Source of the DNA: Cellulomonas carbonis
GTDB lineage: Bacteria > Actinomycetota > Actinomycetes > Actinomycetales > Cellulomonadaceae
Assembly (NCBI RefSeq): GCF_014636275.1
Contig: NZ_BMEB01000001.1
Coordinates: 558,001-622,000, forward strand
Length of the DNA stretch: 64,000 bases
Direction: 5' to 3'
Every line of letters begins with the position of its first letter. Position 1 is the first letter of the stretch. This document shows positions 50,701-60,702 of this stretch, one piece after another. The position numbers and the translations under genes were made by a program. The notes under the pieces are model-generated. The model searched no databases. It saw nothing but the letters and a program-made list of their open reading frames with translations, and was not told the origin of the DNA.

Positions 50701-52335
50701 CTCGAGGAGGTTCGGCTCCGGACCGATCGCCCCGCCGATCGACGTCACGAGCTCCTCGCGGATCGCGTCCAGCGGTGGGTTGGTGACCTGCGCGAACATC
50801 TGCGTGAAGTAGTCGAAGAGCAGCCGCGGGCGCTGCGAGAGCACCGCGATCGGCGTGTCGGTGCCCATCGCGCCGAGGGGCTCGGCGCCCGCCGTCGCCA
50901 TGGGCGCGAGGATGATGCGGAGCTCCTCCTCGGTGTACCCGAACGCGCGCTGGCGACGGCGGACCGACGCGGGGCTGTGCTGCACGTGCTCACGCTCGGG
51001 CAGCTGGTCGAGGAAGACCGAGTGGTCGGCGACCCACTGCGCGTAGGGACGCTGGGCCGCGAGCTGCGCCTTGATCTCCTTGTCCTCGATGATCCGGCCG
51101 GCACCGGTGTCGACGAGGAACATGCGCCCGGGCTCGAGGCGGCCCTTGCTGCGGATCGTCGAGGGGTCGAGGTCGAGCACCCCGGACTCGCTGGCGAGGA
51201 CCACGAGGCCGTCGTCGGTCACCCAGTAGCGGCCCGGGCGCAGGCCGTTGCGGTCGAGGACCGCGCCGATGACCGTGCCGTCGGTGAACGTGAGCGCCGC
51301 CGGACCGTCCCACGGCTCCATCAGCGAGGCGTGGTACTCGTAGAACGCCCGCCGGTCGGGGTCCATCTCGGTGTGGTTCTCCCACGCCTCGGGGACCATC
51401 ATCAGCACCGCGTGGGGCAGGCTCCGGCCGGCCAGGTGCAGGAGCTCGAGGACCTCGTCGAACGTGCCCGAGTCGCTCGCGCCCGGCGTGCACACCGGCA
51501 TGAGCGGCGAGAGGTCGCCGAGGACCTCGCTCGAGAGCGTGCTCTGCCGCGCCGCCATCCAGTTCCGGTTGCCGCGGACGGTGTTGATCTCGCCGTTGTG
51601 GGCGAGCAGCCGGAAGGGCTGCGCGAGCGGCCACGACGGGAACGTGTTGGTCGAGAACCGCGAGTGCACGAGCGCGAGCTCGGACGCGTAGCGCGGGTCC
51701 GACAAGTCGGGGAAGAACGGCTCGAGCTGCGCCGTCGTCAGCATCCCCTTGTAGGTGAGCGTCCGTGCCGAGAGCGACGCGAAGTACACGCCCAGCTCGC
51801 GCTCGGCGCGCTTGCGCACGCGGTACGCGCGACGGTCGAGGTCGAGCCCCGCGAGGGCCCGTGCGCGATCGGCGACGACGAGCTGGCGGAACACCGGCAT
51901 GCTCGCGCGAGCCGTAGGGCCCACGAGCTCGGCCGTGACCGGGACGTCCCGCCACGCCAGCAGGTCCAGGCCCTCCTCGGCGACGAGCCGCTCGATGCGG
52001 GCGACGGCCTCGGCGAGCGCGTCGGCGTCGGTCGGCAGGAACGCCATCCCGATGGCGTAGTGGCCGGGCGCGGGGAGCTCGGCGTCGACGACGTCGCGCA
52101 GGAACGCGTCCGGGATCTGGGTGAGGATGCCCGCACCGTCACCGCTGTCGGTCTCGGCACCGACCGCGCCGCGGTGGTCGAGGTTCAGCAGGGCGGTCAG
52201 GCCGGCGTCGACGATGTCACGGCCCGGGGTCCCGCGCAGGGTCGCCACGAAGGCCACACCGCAGGCGTCGTGCTCGGCGGCCGGGTCGTAGAGGCCTGCG
52301 GCACCGGGGGTCGTGTGCTCGGTCGGGCGGATCAT
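47776..52335 (-). CDS. gltB: Glutamate synthase large subunit (GltB)
   Basis: Large subunit of NADPH-glutamate synthase, 1519 residues, of normal length. Cys25 in [10 protein letters not shown] is the N-terminal nucleophile of the class II glutaminase domain, implying removal of a 24-residue propeptide. The central and FMN domains follow ([51 protein letters not shown]), with the 3Fe-4S cysteines in [13 protein letters not shown]; the C-terminal GXGXG beta-helix is seen in [17 protein letters not shown] and [14 protein letters not shown] 52335. Operon with gltD. Confidence 0.97.
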   Translation of the reverse strand: MIRPTEHTTPGAAGLYDPAAEHDACGVAFVATLRGTPGRDIVDAGLTALLNLDHRGAVGAETDSGDGAGILTQIPDAFLRDVVDAELPAPGHYAIGMAFLPTDADALAEAVARIERLVAEEGLDLLAWRDVPVTAELVGPTARASMPVFRQLVVADRARALAGLDLDRRAYRVRKRAERELGVYFASLSARTLTYKGMLTTAQLEPFFPDLSDPRYASELALVHSRFSTNTFPSWPLAQPFRLLAHNGEINTVRGNRNWMAARQSTLSSEVLGDLSPLMPVCTPGASDSGTFDEVLELLHLAGRSLPHAVLMMVPEAWENHTEMDPDRRAFYEYHASLMEPWDGPAALTFTDGTVIGAVLDRNGLRPGRYWVTDDGLVVLASESGVLDLDPSTIRSKGRLEPGRMFLVDTGAGRIIEDKEIKAQLAAQRPYAQWVADHSVFLDQLPEREHVQHSPASVRRRQRAFGYTEEELRIILAPMATAGAEPLGAMGTDTPIAVLSQRPRLLFDYFTQMFAQVTNPPLDAIREELVTSIGGAIGPEPNLLEDTPEHARKLVLPFPVLDNDQLAKIVRIDRDPALAGVFRTVTIKGLYRVDGGADALRDRLEEIFAEADRAVDEGVSFLVLSDRDSDADLAPIPSLLLSSAVHHHLLRRHTRTRVSLVVEAGDVREVHHVALLIGFGAAAVNPYLAMETVEGLAREGSLGDVSPEKAVANLIKALGKGVLKVMSKMGISTIASYRGAQVFEALGLSRELVDRYFAGTTSRLDGVGLDVLAAEVASRHADAYPASGNPQAHQRLTVGGEYQWRRDGEEHLFDPETVFRLQHSTRTRQLDVFRQYTRRVDDQADRLMTLRGMLRFAEGVRPPVPLDEVEPVSEIVKRFNTGAMSYGSISAEAHETLAVAMNRLGGRSNTGEGGEDPERLRDPERRSAIKQIASGRFGVTAEYLTNADDLQIKMAQGAKPGEGGQLPGNKVYPWIAATRHSTPGVGLISPPPHHDIYSIEDLAQLIHDLKNANPAARVHVKLVSEFGVGTVAAGVSKAHADVVLISGHDGGTGASPLTSLKHAGTPWEIGLAEAQQTLVLNDLRDRVTVQVDGQMKTGRDVVVAALLGAEEFGFATAPLVVSGCVMMRVCHLDTCPVGVATQNPELRARFTGKPEFVETFFEYIAVEVREYLASLGYRSIEEAVGHVESLDTRAAIDHWKAAGLDLGPVLAQPEPHPGSSLHRTTSQDHGLHKALDNQLIAMASDALERREPVRIALPVRNVNRTVGTMLGHEVTKRFGGDGLPDDTIDVTLTGSAGQSLGAFLPRGITLRLLGDANDYVGKGLSGGRIVVRPDHAAVLSGDRDVIAGNVIGYGATAGEIFLRGVVGERFAVRNSGATLVVEGVGDHGCEYMTGGTVVVLGRTGRNFGAGMSGGHAYVLDLRRSAVNGPALAGGELLLSELDDEDAAVVERLVRAHHEETGSLRAAELLADLPSALARFTRIVPAEYDRMRATLANAREQGLDLTAPGVWDQILEVSRG

Positions 52336-52489
52336 GCGTACCGTCCTCGCTGAGACCCGGACGCGCCCGGGTCGTGGTCAGGGAACACCGGGACGACGTC
52401 GGCCCAAGCGTGATGCCCGGAGGGCGACCTCGTTCCCAGACAGGGGGATGTGTCCGGAGCCCGGCGAGCGGGCGGTTGCCTCTCGGACG

Positions 52490-53407
52490 TCAGTCGGGGT
52501 CCGGGACCGTGGCTTCCTCGTCGTCCACGGACCGCGCCTGCACGGTGGTCTCGCGCCCGGGGTGCCGACGTCCGACCAGCACATAGGCTACCAGCGCGCC
52601 CAAGCCCACCAGGATCGACGTCCAGACGTTCAGCCGCAGCCCGAGGACCGTCTCGGCCGGGTCGATGCGCAGCGCCTCGATCCACACGCGGCCCGCCGTG
52701 TAGAGCACGACGTAGAGCCAGAAGACGCGCCCGTGGCCGAGCCGTCGGCGCCGGTCCCACCAGATCAGGACGGCGGCCGCCGCGAGGTTCCAGAGCATCT
52801 CGTACAGGAACGTCGGGTGGAACAGCGTGCCCGGGTCCACACCGTCGGGGAACGTCGGACCCGCGGGATCGATCCGCAGGCCCCACGGCAGGGTCGTCGG
52901 GCCGCCGAACAGCTCCTGGTTGAACCAGTTGCCGAGGCGTCCGATCGCCTGCGCGACGAGCAGACCGGGGGCCACCGCGTCGGCGAAGACCGCGAAGCTG
53001 ACCCCCTGCCGGCGCGCGCCGATCCAGGCGCCGACCGCGCCCAGGGCGATCGCGCCCCAGATGCCGAGGCCGCCCTCCCAGATGAACAGGGCCCTCACGG
53101 GGTCGCCGTCCGCGCCGAAGTAGCGGTCGGGGCTCGAGAACACGTGGTAGATCCGGCCCCCGACGATCCCGAACGGCACCGCCCAGTAGGTGATCTCCAG
53201 GACGGTGTCCGGGTCTCCCCCGCGCTCGGCCCAGCGACGGCGCGTGAGCCACACCGCCGCGACGATGCCCGCGAGGATCGCGAGCGCGTACGCCCGCAGG
53301 GGGAACGGCCCGAGGTACCACACCGACTCCGGCGGACTGGGGATCGCGGCGGGGACCGTCGCGGGCAGGCCCGCGGTCGCGCCGGCCCACACGTGCGCGA
53401 GGCTCAT
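52490..53407 (-). CDS. lgt: Prolipoprotein diacylglyceryl transferase (Lgt)
   Basis: Membrane enzyme that attaches diacylglycerol to the lipobox Cys of prolipoproteins, 305 residues with seven TM helices. The Lgt signature is intact: AQAIGRLGNWFNQELFGGPT, plus LGPFPLRAYALAILAGIVA, GGRIYHVFSS and HPTFLYEMLWN. ATG 53407 overlaps the trpA stop by ATGA, so it is translated as the last gene of the trp group. Its products include the binding lipoproteins encoded elsewhere in this window. Confidence 0.97.
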   Translation of the reverse strand: MSLAHVWAGATAGLPATVPAAIPSPPESVWYLGPFPLRAYALAILAGIVAAVWLTRRRWAERGGDPDTVLEITYWAVPFGIVGGRIYHVFSSPDRYFGADGDPVRALFIWEGGLGIWGAIALGAVGAWIGARRQGVSFAVFADAVAPGLLVAQAIGRLGNWFNQELFGGPTTLPWGLRIDPAGPTFPDGVDPGTLFHPTFLYEMLWNLAAAAVLIWWDRRRRLGHGRVFWLYVVLYTAGRVWIEALRIDPAETVLGLRLNVWTSILVGLGALVAYVLVGRRHPGRETTVQARSVDDEEATVPDPD

Positions 53408-54228
53408 GCCGGGCGCTCCGCGCGGCGGACGCCCGACGCGAGATCCGCGACGACCGTCGCGAGCGCGTCGAGCCCTGCCGTCGTGTCGTCGTCGGCGAGC
53501 GCGCGCACGAACGCGCTGCCGACGATCACGCCGTCCGCGTACGACGCGACCTCGGCCGCCTGGTCGGCGGTGCTCACGCCGAGGCCGACGCAGACGCGCT
53601 CGGCCCCGGCGGCACGCGTGTCGCGCACGAGGCGTGCGGCGTCGGCACCGACGCTCGCGCGGGTCCCGGTGACCCCCATGGTCGAGGCCGCGTAGACGAA
53701 CCCGCGCGACGAGCGTGCGGTGAGCTCGAGCCGCTCGGGCGTCGAGCTCGGTGCGACGAGGAACACCCGGTCGAGCCCGTGCTCGTCGGACGCGGCGACC
53801 CAGTCCCCACCCTCGTCGGGGATGAGGTCCGGCGTGATGAGGCCTGCCGCACCCGCACCCGCGAGGTCGCGGGCGAAGGCGTCGACGCCGTAGCGCACGA
53901 CCGGGTTCCAGTACGTCATCACGAGCACGGGGGCGCCCGTCGCCGCGACGGCCTCGGCGGCGCGGAGCGTGTCCCGCACGCGCACACCGCCCGCGAGGGC
54001 CCGCTCGACGGCGTGCTGGATGACCGCACCGTCCATCACCGGGTCGGAGTACGGCAGGCCGAGCTCGACGACGTCGACACCCGCGTCGACCATGACGCGC
54101 GCCGCCTCGATCGAGCGGTCCACGTCCGGGAAGCCGACCGGCAGGTACCCGACGAGTGCGGCCCTGCCCTGGTCCCGGAGTCGTTCGATCGTGTCCGCGG
54201 TGCGGCTGCCGACCTGCTGGCTGGTCAC
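53404..54228 (-). CDS. trpA: Tryptophan synthase alpha chain
   Basis: Cleaves indole-3-glycerol phosphate to indole and glyceraldehyde-3-phosphate, 274 residues. [14 protein letters not shown], catalytic Glu in [14 protein letters not shown] and catalytic Asp in [14 protein letters not shown]; phosphate-binding [17 protein letters not shown] and [14 protein letters not shown] 54228 overlaps the trpB stop by GTGA and its own stop overlaps lgt by 4 bp, so alpha and beta chains are probably made in equal amounts. Confidence 0.96.
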   Translation of the reverse strand: MTSQQVGSRTADTIERLRDQGRAALVGYLPVGFPDVDRSIEAARVMVDAGVDVVELGLPYSDPVMDGAVIQHAVERALAGGVRVRDTLRAAEAVAATGAPVLVMTYWNPVVRYGVDAFARDLAGAGAAGLITPDLIPDEGGDWVAASDEHGLDRVFLVAPSSTPERLELTARSSRGFVYAASTMGVTGTRASVGADAARLVRDTRAAGAERVCVGLGVSTADQAAEVASYADGVIVGSAFVRALADDDTTAGLDALATVVADLASGVRRAERPA

Positions 54229-55508
54229 TGGTCTCCCTCGTCGAGAAGGTGGAAGTAGCGGGCGGCCGTCTCGACGTCCTTGTCGCCCCGTCCGGACAGG
54301 TTGACGAGGAGGACCGCGTCCTGACGCCCCTCGGCCGCGAGCTCCTGACCGAGCCGCATCGCCCCGGCGAGCGCGTGCGCCGACTCGATCGCCGGGATGA
54401 TGCCCTCGGTGCGGGACAGCAGGCGGAACGCCTCCATCGCCTCGGCGTCGGTCACGGGGCGGTACTCGGCCCGTCCGATCGAGGCGAGCCACGCGTGCTC
54501 GGGACCGACACCCGGGTAGTCCAGTCCCGCCGAGATCGAGTGGCTCTCGATCGTCTGACCGTCCTCGTCCTGGAGCAGGAAGGACCGCGCACCGTGCAGG
54601 ACGCCCGGTGCGCCACCCGTGATGGTGGCCGCGTGCCGACCCGTCTCGACGCCGTCACCACCGGCCTCGAGGCCGACGAGCCGGACCTCCCGGTCGTCGA
54701 GGAACGCGTGGAAGATGCCGATCGCGTTCGACCCGCCGCCGACGCACGCCGCGACGACGTCGGGCAGTCGCCCGGTGAGCTCGAGCACCTGCTGGCGCGC
54801 CTCGACGCCGATGATCCGCTGGAGGTCGCGGACCATCGCGGGGAACGGGTGCGGCCCGCCGACGGTGCCGAAGACGTAGTTCGTGGTCTCCACGTTGGTC
54901 ACCCAGTCGCGCAGGGCCTCGTTGATCGCGTCCTTGAGCGTCCGCGACCCGGTCGTGACGGGCACGACCTCGGCCCCGAGGAGCCGCATGCGCGCGACGT
55001 TGAGCGCCTGACGCCGCGTGTCCTCCTCGCCCATGTAGACGACGCACTCGAGGTCGAACAGCGCCGCGGCCGTCGCGGTCGCGACGCCGTGCTGGCCGGC
55101 CCCGGTCTCGGCGATGACGCGCTTCTTGCCGAGCCGCTTCGTGAGCAGTGCCTGGCCGAGCACGTTGTTGATCTTGTGCGACCCCGTGTGGTTGAGGTCC
55201 TCGCGCTTGAGGACGACCCGCACACCACCGCAGTGCCGCGCGAACCGCGGCACCTCGGTGATGATGCTCGGCCGGCCGGTGTACGTGCGGTGCAGCCGCG
55301 CGAGCTCCTCGCCGAACGTCGGGTCCGCCTTGGCCTTGCCGTACTCGGTGTCGAGCTCGTCGAGCGCCTCGATGAGCGCCTCGGGCACGAAGCGGCCGCC
55401 GAACGGACCGAAGTACGGACCGGAGCCCGCGGCGGTCGTCGTCGGGCCGTCGGGGGCGTCCGCTGCGCGCGGCGTCCCGGCCTCGGGGGCCTGGGGGGGC
55501 TGGGTCAT
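54225..55508 (-). CDS. trpB: Tryptophan synthase beta chain
   Basis: PLP enzyme joining indole and serine to tryptophan, 427 residues. An Ala/Pro/Thr-rich leader of 30 residues precedes [17 protein letters not shown]. The PLP lysine is Lys112 in [35 protein letters not shown] and the phosphate-loop [10 protein letters not shown] are intact. ATG 55508. A 110-bp gap before it, rich in GC inverted repeats, separates it from trpC; an internal promoter there is possible. Confidence 0.97.
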   Translation of the reverse strand: MTQPPQAPEAGTPRAADAPDGPTTTAAGSGPYFGPFGGRFVPEALIEALDELDTEYGKAKADPTFGEELARLHRTYTGRPSIITEVPRFARHCGGVRVVLKREDLNHTGSHKINNVLGQALLTKRLGKKRVIAETGAGQHGVATATAAALFDLECVVYMGEEDTRRQALNVARMRLLGAEVVPVTTGSRTLKDAINEALRDWVTNVETTNYVFGTVGGPHPFPAMVRDLQRIIGVEARQQVLELTGRLPDVVAACVGGGSNAIGIFHAFLDDREVRLVGLEAGGDGVETGRHAATITGGAPGVLHGARSFLLQDEDGQTIESHSISAGLDYPGVGPEHAWLASIGRAEYRPVTDAEAMEAFRLLSRTEGIIPAIESAHALAGAMRLGQELAAEGRQDAVLLVNLSGRGDKDVETAARYFHLLDEGDQ

Positions 55509-55618
55509 GGCTGGTCGATCGCTCCGTGTGTCGTTGCTTCCCGGCACGACCGCCCGCGGCGGTGCCGCCGGGCCGTCGGACGGCGGGTGGTTGGCGTCAG
55601 GGCGCGCGTGTCGGCACG

Positions 55619-56431
55619 TCAGTGCCGCACCGCGCGCAGCGACGGGTGCGCGCCCGCGGCGACGAGGTCGGCGACGGCGTCGCGCGGGTTGCGCCCGGTC
55701 ACCAGGCTCTCGCCGACGAGCACCGCGTCGGCGCCCGAGCGCGCGTAGTCCATGACGTCGTGCGGACCCCGGACGCCGGACTCCGCGATGCGCACGACGC
55801 CCGAGGGGATCAGCGGGGCGAGGCGGGCGAAGGTCGTGCGGTCGACGTCCAGCGTCTTGAGGTTGCGGGCGTTGACGCCGATGCACCGCGCGCCCGCGTC
55901 GAGGGCCCGCGCGACCTCGTCCGTGTCGTGGACCTCGACGAGCGCGGTCATCCCGAGGCTGTGCACGCGCTCGACGAGCGACGTGAGCACCGTCTGCTCG
56001 AGCGCCGCGACGATCAGCAGCACGATGTCGGCGCCGTGCGCGCGGGCCTCCCACACCTGGTACGGCGTCACCACGAAGTCCTTGCGCAGGACGGGCACGT
56101 CCACGGCGGCCCGGACGGCGTCGAGGTCGGCGAGGCTGCCGCCGAAGCGCCGCTGCTCGGTCAGCACCGAGATCGCGGCCGCGCCGCCCGCCTCGTACTG
56201 CCCGGCGAGGTGCGCCGGGTCCTCGATCGGCGCCAGCGCACCCTTGCTCGGGCTCGAGCGCTTGACCTCGGCGATGACCTGGACGGCCTCCTCGTCGTGC
56301 AGGCGTCCGAGGCACTCCTTGGCGCCCGGGACGCGTGCTGCGCGCTCCTTGACCGCGTCGAGCGGCGTCCGGGCCTCACGCTCGGCGAGGTCCGCCCGTA
56401 CTCCCGCCACGATGTCCTCGAGGACCGTCAT
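55619..56431 (-). CDS. trpC: Indole-3-glycerol-phosphate synthase
   Basis: TIM-barrel enzyme closing the indole ring, 270 residues. [18 protein letters not shown] with the catalytic Lys, [54 protein letters not shown] and [12 protein letters not shown] are all in place. ATG 56431 has GAGAGGTGG upstream. Monofunctional, without a TrpF domain; in actinobacteria PriA usually supplies the TrpF activity. Confidence 0.97.
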   Translation of the reverse strand: MTVLEDIVAGVRADLAEREARTPLDAVKERAARVPGAKECLGRLHDEEAVQVIAEVKRSSPSKGALAPIEDPAHLAGQYEAGGAAAISVLTEQRRFGGSLADLDAVRAAVDVPVLRKDFVVTPYQVWEARAHGADIVLLIVAALEQTVLTSLVERVHSLGMTALVEVHDTDEVARALDAGARCIGVNARNLKTLDVDRTTFARLAPLIPSGVVRIAESGVRGPHDVMDYARSGADAVLVGESLVTGRNPRDAVADLVAAGAHPSLRAVRH

Positions 56432-56564
56432 CGCGTCCACCTCTCTCCGCGGCCCGCTCCCCCGCCGGCCATGCGCCATCGTAGAGCCGCCCGGGGACCG
56501 CCCTCCGCACGCCCACCAGGTGGACGACGCGTCCCACGGGAGGGACGTCCCGCCACGGCGGGCG

Positions 56565-57011
56565 TCAGAGCCCCGGTGCGAGCCACGGGGCGAGCGCGGG
56601 CACGTTGCGCAGCACCCCGTGCAGGACGACGACGACGAGCAGCAGCCGCAGGGCCCACGGCGGGGCGAGCCGCTGCCGGCGGCGCCCGGTCCACGTCCGA
56701 CGCGCCCACAGGAACCACGACACGACGAGCACGGGGACGGCGACGAGCAGCAGCGGGTTCATCGCGACGGCTCCGGCGGCGTCCAGGTTCGCGAGCTCGT
56801 GCAGCGCCCGGAGGGATCCGCACCCGGGGCAGTACAGACCCGTCAGCGCGAGCGTCGGGCAGGTGGGGTAGTTGCCGGTCTCGTAGGGCGAGACCACCCG
56901 CAGGTACCCGAGCGCAGCGACGGCCCCCGCGGCAACCGCCACGGGGGCCGTCCTGGAGGCGGCACGGCTCAGCGTGCGACCAGGTGCGGCGGCCACGACC
57001 TCGACCGCCAC
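56565..57011 (-). CDS. DUF2752 membrane protein
   Basis: Small membrane protein of 148 residues with three hydrophobic segments. The DUF2752 signature lies in the middle: [27 protein letters not shown], containing C-P-x-x and CPGCG, followed by [18 protein letters not shown]. Function unknown; the family is often found near trp, CD225-type or secretion genes in actinobacteria. GTG 57011 starts 3 bp after the CD225 gene stop. Confidence 0.88.
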   Translation of the reverse strand: MAVEVVAAAPGRTLSRAASRTAPVAVAAGAVAALGYLRVVSPYETGNYPTCPTLALTGLYCPGCGSLRALHELANLDAAGAVAMNPLLLVAVPVLVVSWFLWARRTWTGRRRQRLAPPWALRLLLVVVVLHGVLRNVPALAPWLAPGL

Positions 57012-57014
57012 GGG

Positions 57015-57473
57015 TCAGTACCCGGTCGTGTCGAGGCCCGCGACCACACCGCTGGTCACGAGCGCGATGTAGCCGATCGCGAACACGAGGCCGACCACGG
57101 CGCTCGCGATCGCCCAGGTCCTGGCACGCTGCGAGGCGACCTGGGCGCCCGCCTGGTCGCCCTGCGCCCACTTCGTGTTGACCTGGGTCGAGAACACGAT
57201 CGACACCACGCCGAGCGGGAGGCAGCACAGCACCGTCGTCAGGATCGCCCACACGAGGTGGTTGGGGGGCGGCGGCGTGGACCCGTAGCCGCCGTCACCG
57301 CCGTAGTACCCCGGCGGAGGCGGCGGGGCCGAGTAGCCGTCACCCATCGAGGGCCCACCCTGACCGGGCTGGGAGCCGTAGGACGGCGGGGTCGAGCCGT
57401 AGGGCGGCTGCGAGCCGGACGCCGGGCCGGCGTAGGGGTCGTTGGGGTCCTGCGGACCGGGCGGGATGCTCAC
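57015..57473 (-). CDS. CD225/dispanin family membrane protein
   Basis: Protein of 152 residues with a Pro/Gly/Tyr-rich cytoplasmic N-terminus (about 70 residues; GYSAPPPPPGYYGGDGGYGS) and two hydrophobic segments of the CD225 type: NHLVWAILTTVLCCLPLGVVSIVF, then a loop TQVNTKWAQGDQAGAQVASQRARTW typical of dispanins (only fragments are diagnostic), then AIASAVVGLVFAIGYIALV. Eukaryotic relatives include interferon-induced IFITM proteins; the bacterial role is unknown. GTG 57473 has GGAG upstream. It lies within the trp gene group. Confidence 0.88.
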   Translation of the reverse strand: MSIPPGPQDPNDPYAGPASGSQPPYGSTPPSYGSQPGQGGPSMGDGYSAPPPPPGYYGGDGGYGSTPPPPNHLVWAILTTVLCCLPLGVVSIVFSTQVNTKWAQGDQAGAQVASQRARTWAIASAVVGLVFAIGYIALVTSGVVAGLDTTGY

Positions 57474-57494
57474 ATGGCTCCTTGGCTCGTGGTG

Positions 57495-57779
57495 TCAGTG
57501 CTGGGTACGGGAGGTCGTGCGTCCCGACGTCGGCTCGGGCTGCCCCATGCCGAGCATCTTCAGCACTCGTCCGGCGACGAGGCCCAGCACGACGACCCCG
57601 ACGCCCGTCCAGAAGAGCCACGGCATCGCGAACATCACCGCGAGCGAGCAGACGACCGCACCCGCCATGACGACGATCACGGTCACCCACGCGGCGGTCG
57701 TGTGCCCGTGGTTGCGCGGCGGCGACGCCACCGGGAGGTGGACCTTCTCGGTGGACCCGTCGAGGGGCTTCTCGGCCAT
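57495..57779 (-). CDS. HGxxPAAW-type small membrane protein
   Basis: Protein of 94 residues with the hallmark NHGHTTAAWVTVIVVMAGA just before the first of two TM helices; the consensus HGxxPAAW is here HGHTTAAW. Members are found almost only next to trp genes in actinobacteria; function unknown. ATG 57779 (MAEKPLDG) is preferred, with AGG 10 nt upstream; ATG 57788 is an alternative. Confidence 0.85.
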   Translation of the reverse strand: MAEKPLDGSTEKVHLPVASPPRNHGHTTAAWVTVIVVMAGAVVCSLAVMFAMPWLFWTGVGVVVLGLVAGRVLKMLGMGQPEPTSGRTTSRTQH

Positions 57780-57840
57780 TGCGTGCATGCCTTTCGTGGA
57801 CTGGGCGGAACCCTATCGAACTCGGGGGCGCCGGACCGTG

Positions 57841-58647
57841 TCAGGTGGGGTCCTCGCCGCGTGTCAGCGCGTCCCAGACGTCCTGGTCGTCGGGGGGCAT
57901 TCGTCCCGGGGAACGGGCACCTCCCACGGGGTCCGCGGAACCGGCCGGACCGTCGGCCCTCGAGCGGCGGCCGTCGGCGTCGGCCGACGCGGGCGGGTCC
58001 TGCCGCGGGCCGCCCGCCGGAGCGCCCGGCTGAGCCGTCGGTGCGACCACCGCTGCGGGTGTCGCCGGGGCACGCTCGTGCCGCGCACCGGGCGGTGACC
58101 AGCGGGCCGCGGCGAGCGCTGCCACGACGCCGGCGACGACCGCCACCAGCCCGAGGGCTGCCGCGACCCACGGCAGCGGCGTCGTCCCGGCCGGGGCGGT
58201 CAGCGTCGCGACACCCACGGTGTCGAGCGCCGCGGCGCGGGCCGACGCCTCGGGAGCGCGTGCCACCGCCAGGGCCGCCGCCGTCACCAGCACGCCACCG
58301 AGCCCGACCCCGACCGCCGCGACGCGCACGCCCCACCGGCCGGCGAGCGCGAGCGCGAGCGCACCCGCCACGACGACCATCGCCCCGGCCGCGGTCGCCG
58401 GGGCCGCGTCGGCTCCCCGCACCGCGATCGGCACGGCGTCGTCGAGCGCGCTCCGCGTACCCGCGACGACCCACGTCGGCGCGGTCGACGCGAGCGCGGC
58501 GCTCCCGACCAGCAGCGTGCCGAGGACCGCGCGGCGGCGCGTCGCCCGGCCGCGCGGCACCGGAGCGGCGCGCGGCCCGACGACCGGCCTGGCGGCCGAC
58601 CTGTCGTCCGGCCCGTCGTCCGGTACGGCGGAGGACGCCGTCGTCAC
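57841..58647 (-). CDS. Tryptophan-biosynthesis-associated membrane protein (TIGR02234 type)
   Basis: Membrane protein of 268 residues. About four TM helices at residues 35-190 (AVLGTLLVGSAALASTAPTWV, AGAMVVVAGALALALAG, VAAVGVGLGGVLVTAAALAV, WVAAALGLVAVVAGVVAALAA), then a disordered Pro/Asp/Arg tail ending VWDALTRGEDPT. The TAPTWV segment and the final WDALTRGEDPT are characteristic of the Trp-operon membrane family. GTG 58647 overlaps the trpE stop by GTGA. Function unknown; a tryptophan or precursor transporter has been a common guess. Confidence 0.88.
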   Translation of the reverse strand: MTTASSAVPDDGPDDRSAARPVVGPRAAPVPRGRATRRRAVLGTLLVGSAALASTAPTWVVAGTRSALDDAVPIAVRGADAAPATAAGAMVVVAGALALALAGRWGVRVAAVGVGLGGVLVTAAALAVARAPEASARAAALDTVGVATLTAPAGTTPLPWVAAALGLVAVVAGVVAALAAARWSPPGARHERAPATPAAVVAPTAQPGAPAGGPRQDPPASADADGRRSRADGPAGSADPVGGARSPGRMPPDDQDVWDALTRGEDPT

Positions 58648-60233
58648 GATCGGAGCCGGGCCGCGACCTGCACCGCGCGCACGGCCGCGGCGGCCTTGTT
58701 GCGCGACTCCTCGTACTCGAGCGCCTCGACGGAGTCCGCGACGATCCCGCCACCCGCCTGGACGCTCGCCCGACCGTCGCGGATCAACGCGGTCCGGATC
58801 GCGATCGCCATGTCCATGTTGCCGGCGAAGTCGAAGTACCCGACCGTGCCGCCGTAGATCCCCCGGCGGGCCGGCTCGAGCTCGTCGATGAGCGCGATCG
58901 CGCGCGGCTTGGGCGCCCCGGAGAGCGTCCCGGCGGGGAACGTCGCGGTCAGCGTCTCGAGCGCCGTCGCGCCCTCCCGGAGCCTGCCGACCACCGTCGA
59001 GCAGATGTGCATGATGTGGCTGAACCGCTTGATCGCCATGAGCTCGACGACCTCGACGCTGGTCGGCTCGCAGACCTTGACCAGGTCGTTGCGGGACAGG
59101 TCGACCAGCATGATGTGCTCCGCGCGCTCCTTCGGGTCCGCGAGGAGCTCGTCGGCGAGCGCCGCGTCCTCCTCGGGCCCCGCACCGCGGGGGCGCGACC
59201 CGGCGATCGGGTACGTGAGCACGCGCCCGTCGGTGACCTTCACGAGGGTCTCGGGGCTGGAGCCGACGACGGCGAAGTCCTTGCCCGCGGCGTCGCGGAG
59301 CTGGAAGTAGTACATGTACGGGCTCGGGTTGATCGTGCGGAGCACGCGGTACACGTCGAGCGGGTCCGCGGGGCACTCGAGGTCGAGCCGCTGCGACAGC
59401 ACGACCTGGAAGACCTCGCCCTCCCGGATGGCCTCCTTGCCCGCCCGCACCGCGTCCTCGAACTCCGCACGCGTGCTGCGGAACTCGAGCTCGGGCTCGG
59501 GCGCGTCGGTGAGGACCGCGGGAGGCGTCGTGACGGGCCGGGCGAGCGCGCCCTGCATCCGGTCCAGCCGCGCGACGGCGTCGGCGTACGCGTCGTCGAC
59601 CCGCTCGTCGGTGTCGTCGAAGTTGATCGCGTTGGCGACGAGCCAGACCGACCCGTCGACGTGGTCCACGACCGCGAGGTCGGTCGCGAGGCAGAGCGTG
59701 AGCTCGGGCACCCCGAGCTCCTCGGGAGCCTTCGCGGGGAGGGTCGGCTCCCAGTGGCGCACCACGTCCCAGCCCATCGCCCCGACCAGGCCCCCCGTGA
59801 GCGGCGGCAGCCCCGCGATCGCCGGCGTGCGCAGCACCTCCAGCGTGCGCCCGAGGACGTCGAGCACGTCTCCCCCGGTCGGCACGCCCACCGGGACGTC
59901 GCCCGTCCACACGGCCTCGCCACCGGACACGGTGAGCGTCGCGCGCGAGGAGACGCCCACGAACGAGTACCGCGACCACGTCCCGTCGACCTCGGCCGAC
60001 TCGAGGACGAACGTGCCCGGCCGCCCCTGGCCGAGCGTGCGGTACAGGCCGACCGGCGTGACGTCGTCCGCGAGCAGGCGCCGCACGACCGGGATCACGC
60101 GGCGGTCCGCGGCGAGCGCCCGGAACCCGTCGAGCGTCGGCCACGTCGCACCCCAGCGCAGGTCGTCGGGTCCGGGCGCGCGCGCCGCGTCGGCCGCGTC
60201 GGCCGCGTCGGCCCGGCCCGTCCCCGCGGTCAC
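58644..60233 (-). CDS. trpE: Anthranilate synthase component I
   Basis: Converts chorismate to anthranilate with ammonia from a TrpG partner not encoded here, 529 residues. GTG 60233 overlaps the hisI stop. An [10 protein letters not shown] leader arises from short repeats. The Trp-feedback element [20 protein letters not shown] appears as [19 protein letters not shown]; the chorismate-binding domain shows [43 protein letters not shown] (partial), [27 protein letters not shown] and GGIVADS. Upstream in-frame codons belong to hisI shadow. Confidence 0.97.
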   Translation of the reverse strand: MTAGTGRADAADAADAARAPGPDDLRWGATWPTLDGFRALAADRRVIPVVRRLLADDVTPVGLYRTLGQGRPGTFVLESAEVDGTWSRYSFVGVSSRATLTVSGGEAVWTGDVPVGVPTGGDVLDVLGRTLEVLRTPAIAGLPPLTGGLVGAMGWDVVRHWEPTLPAKAPEELGVPELTLCLATDLAVVDHVDGSVWLVANAINFDDTDERVDDAYADAVARLDRMQGALARPVTTPPAVLTDAPEPELEFRSTRAEFEDAVRAGKEAIREGEVFQVVLSQRLDLECPADPLDVYRVLRTINPSPYMYYFQLRDAAGKDFAVVGSSPETLVKVTDGRVLTYPIAGSRPRGAGPEEDAALADELLADPKERAEHIMLVDLSRNDLVKVCEPTSVEVVELMAIKRFSHIMHICSTVVGRLREGATALETLTATFPAGTLSGAPKPRAIALIDELEPARRGIYGGTVGYFDFAGNMDMAIAIRTALIRDGRASVQAGGGIVADSVEALEYEESRNKAAAAVRAVQVAARLRS

Positions 60234-60613
60234 GCGCGCACCTCCGGCGCGACGACGGCGCCCAGGTCGCCGCCGGCCTCGAAACACGTCCGCGCCCCGG
60301 TGTGGCACGCGGCGCCCACCTGGTCCACCTGCACGAGCACCGCGTCGCCGTCGCAGTCGAGCGCGACCGACCGCACGTGCTGCACGTGTCCCGACGTGTC
60401 GCCCTTGCGCCAGTACTCCTGTCGCGAGCGGCTCCAGAACGTCACACGGCCGCTCGTGAGGGTGCGGTGCAGCGCCTCGTCGTCCATCCAGCCGACCATG
60501 AGCACCTGGCCCGTGTCGTGCTGCTGGACGACGGCGCACACGAGGCCGGCGTCGTCGCGCTTGAGTCGCTCGGCGACCTGGGGGTCGAGGCCGACGGGGG
60601 TGTTCTCGGGCAC
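60230..60613 (-). CDS. hisI: Phosphoribosyl-AMP cyclohydrolase
   Basis: Third step of histidine synthesis, 127 residues, single-domain (no HisE fusion). [35 protein letters not shown], zinc/Mg residues in [14 protein letters not shown], and the zinc cysteines in [15 protein letters not shown] 60613. First gene of the hisI-trpE group; the 89 bp upstream holds the terminator of the ABC exporter and would also have to hold the promoter. Confidence 0.96.
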   Translation of the reverse strand: MPENTPVGLDPQVAERLKRDDAGLVCAVVQQHDTGQVLMVGWMDDEALHRTLTSGRVTFWSRSRQEYWRKGDTSGHVQHVRSVALDCDGDAVLVQVDQVGAACHTGARTCFEAGGDLGAVVAPEVRA

Positions 60614-60643
60614 CGGACGATCCTGCCACGGACCCGGGCGCGG

Positions 60644-60673
60644 TCGTGGTCCTGCCCGCGGGCACGACCACGA
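60644..60673 (-). terminator. Hairpin downstream of the ABC exporter operon
   Basis: Two 15-nt arms, TCGTGGTCCTGCCCG and its complement with one mismatch, meeting at CG/CG, 30 nt past the exporter stop and 31 nt before the hisI start. Confidence 0.6.
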
Positions 60674-60702
60674 GCCCGCGCCTGGTCCGTGGCCCCTGAC
60701 GA

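Noticed and set aside
47569..52353. A 1594-codon open frame antisense to gltB
   Set aside because: It mirrors gltB exactly, is Arg/Asp/Glu/Val-rich low complexity and has no domain; long antisense frames are expected where third positions are nearly all G/C.
55509..55618. Possible trp attenuator before trpB
   Set aside because: The gap has GC inverted repeats but I found no short leader peptide with tandem Trp codons.
60181..60222. GCGTCGGCC short repeats
   Set aside because: They encode the [10 protein letters not shown] leader of TrpE; simple low-complexity expansion rather than a regulatory array.
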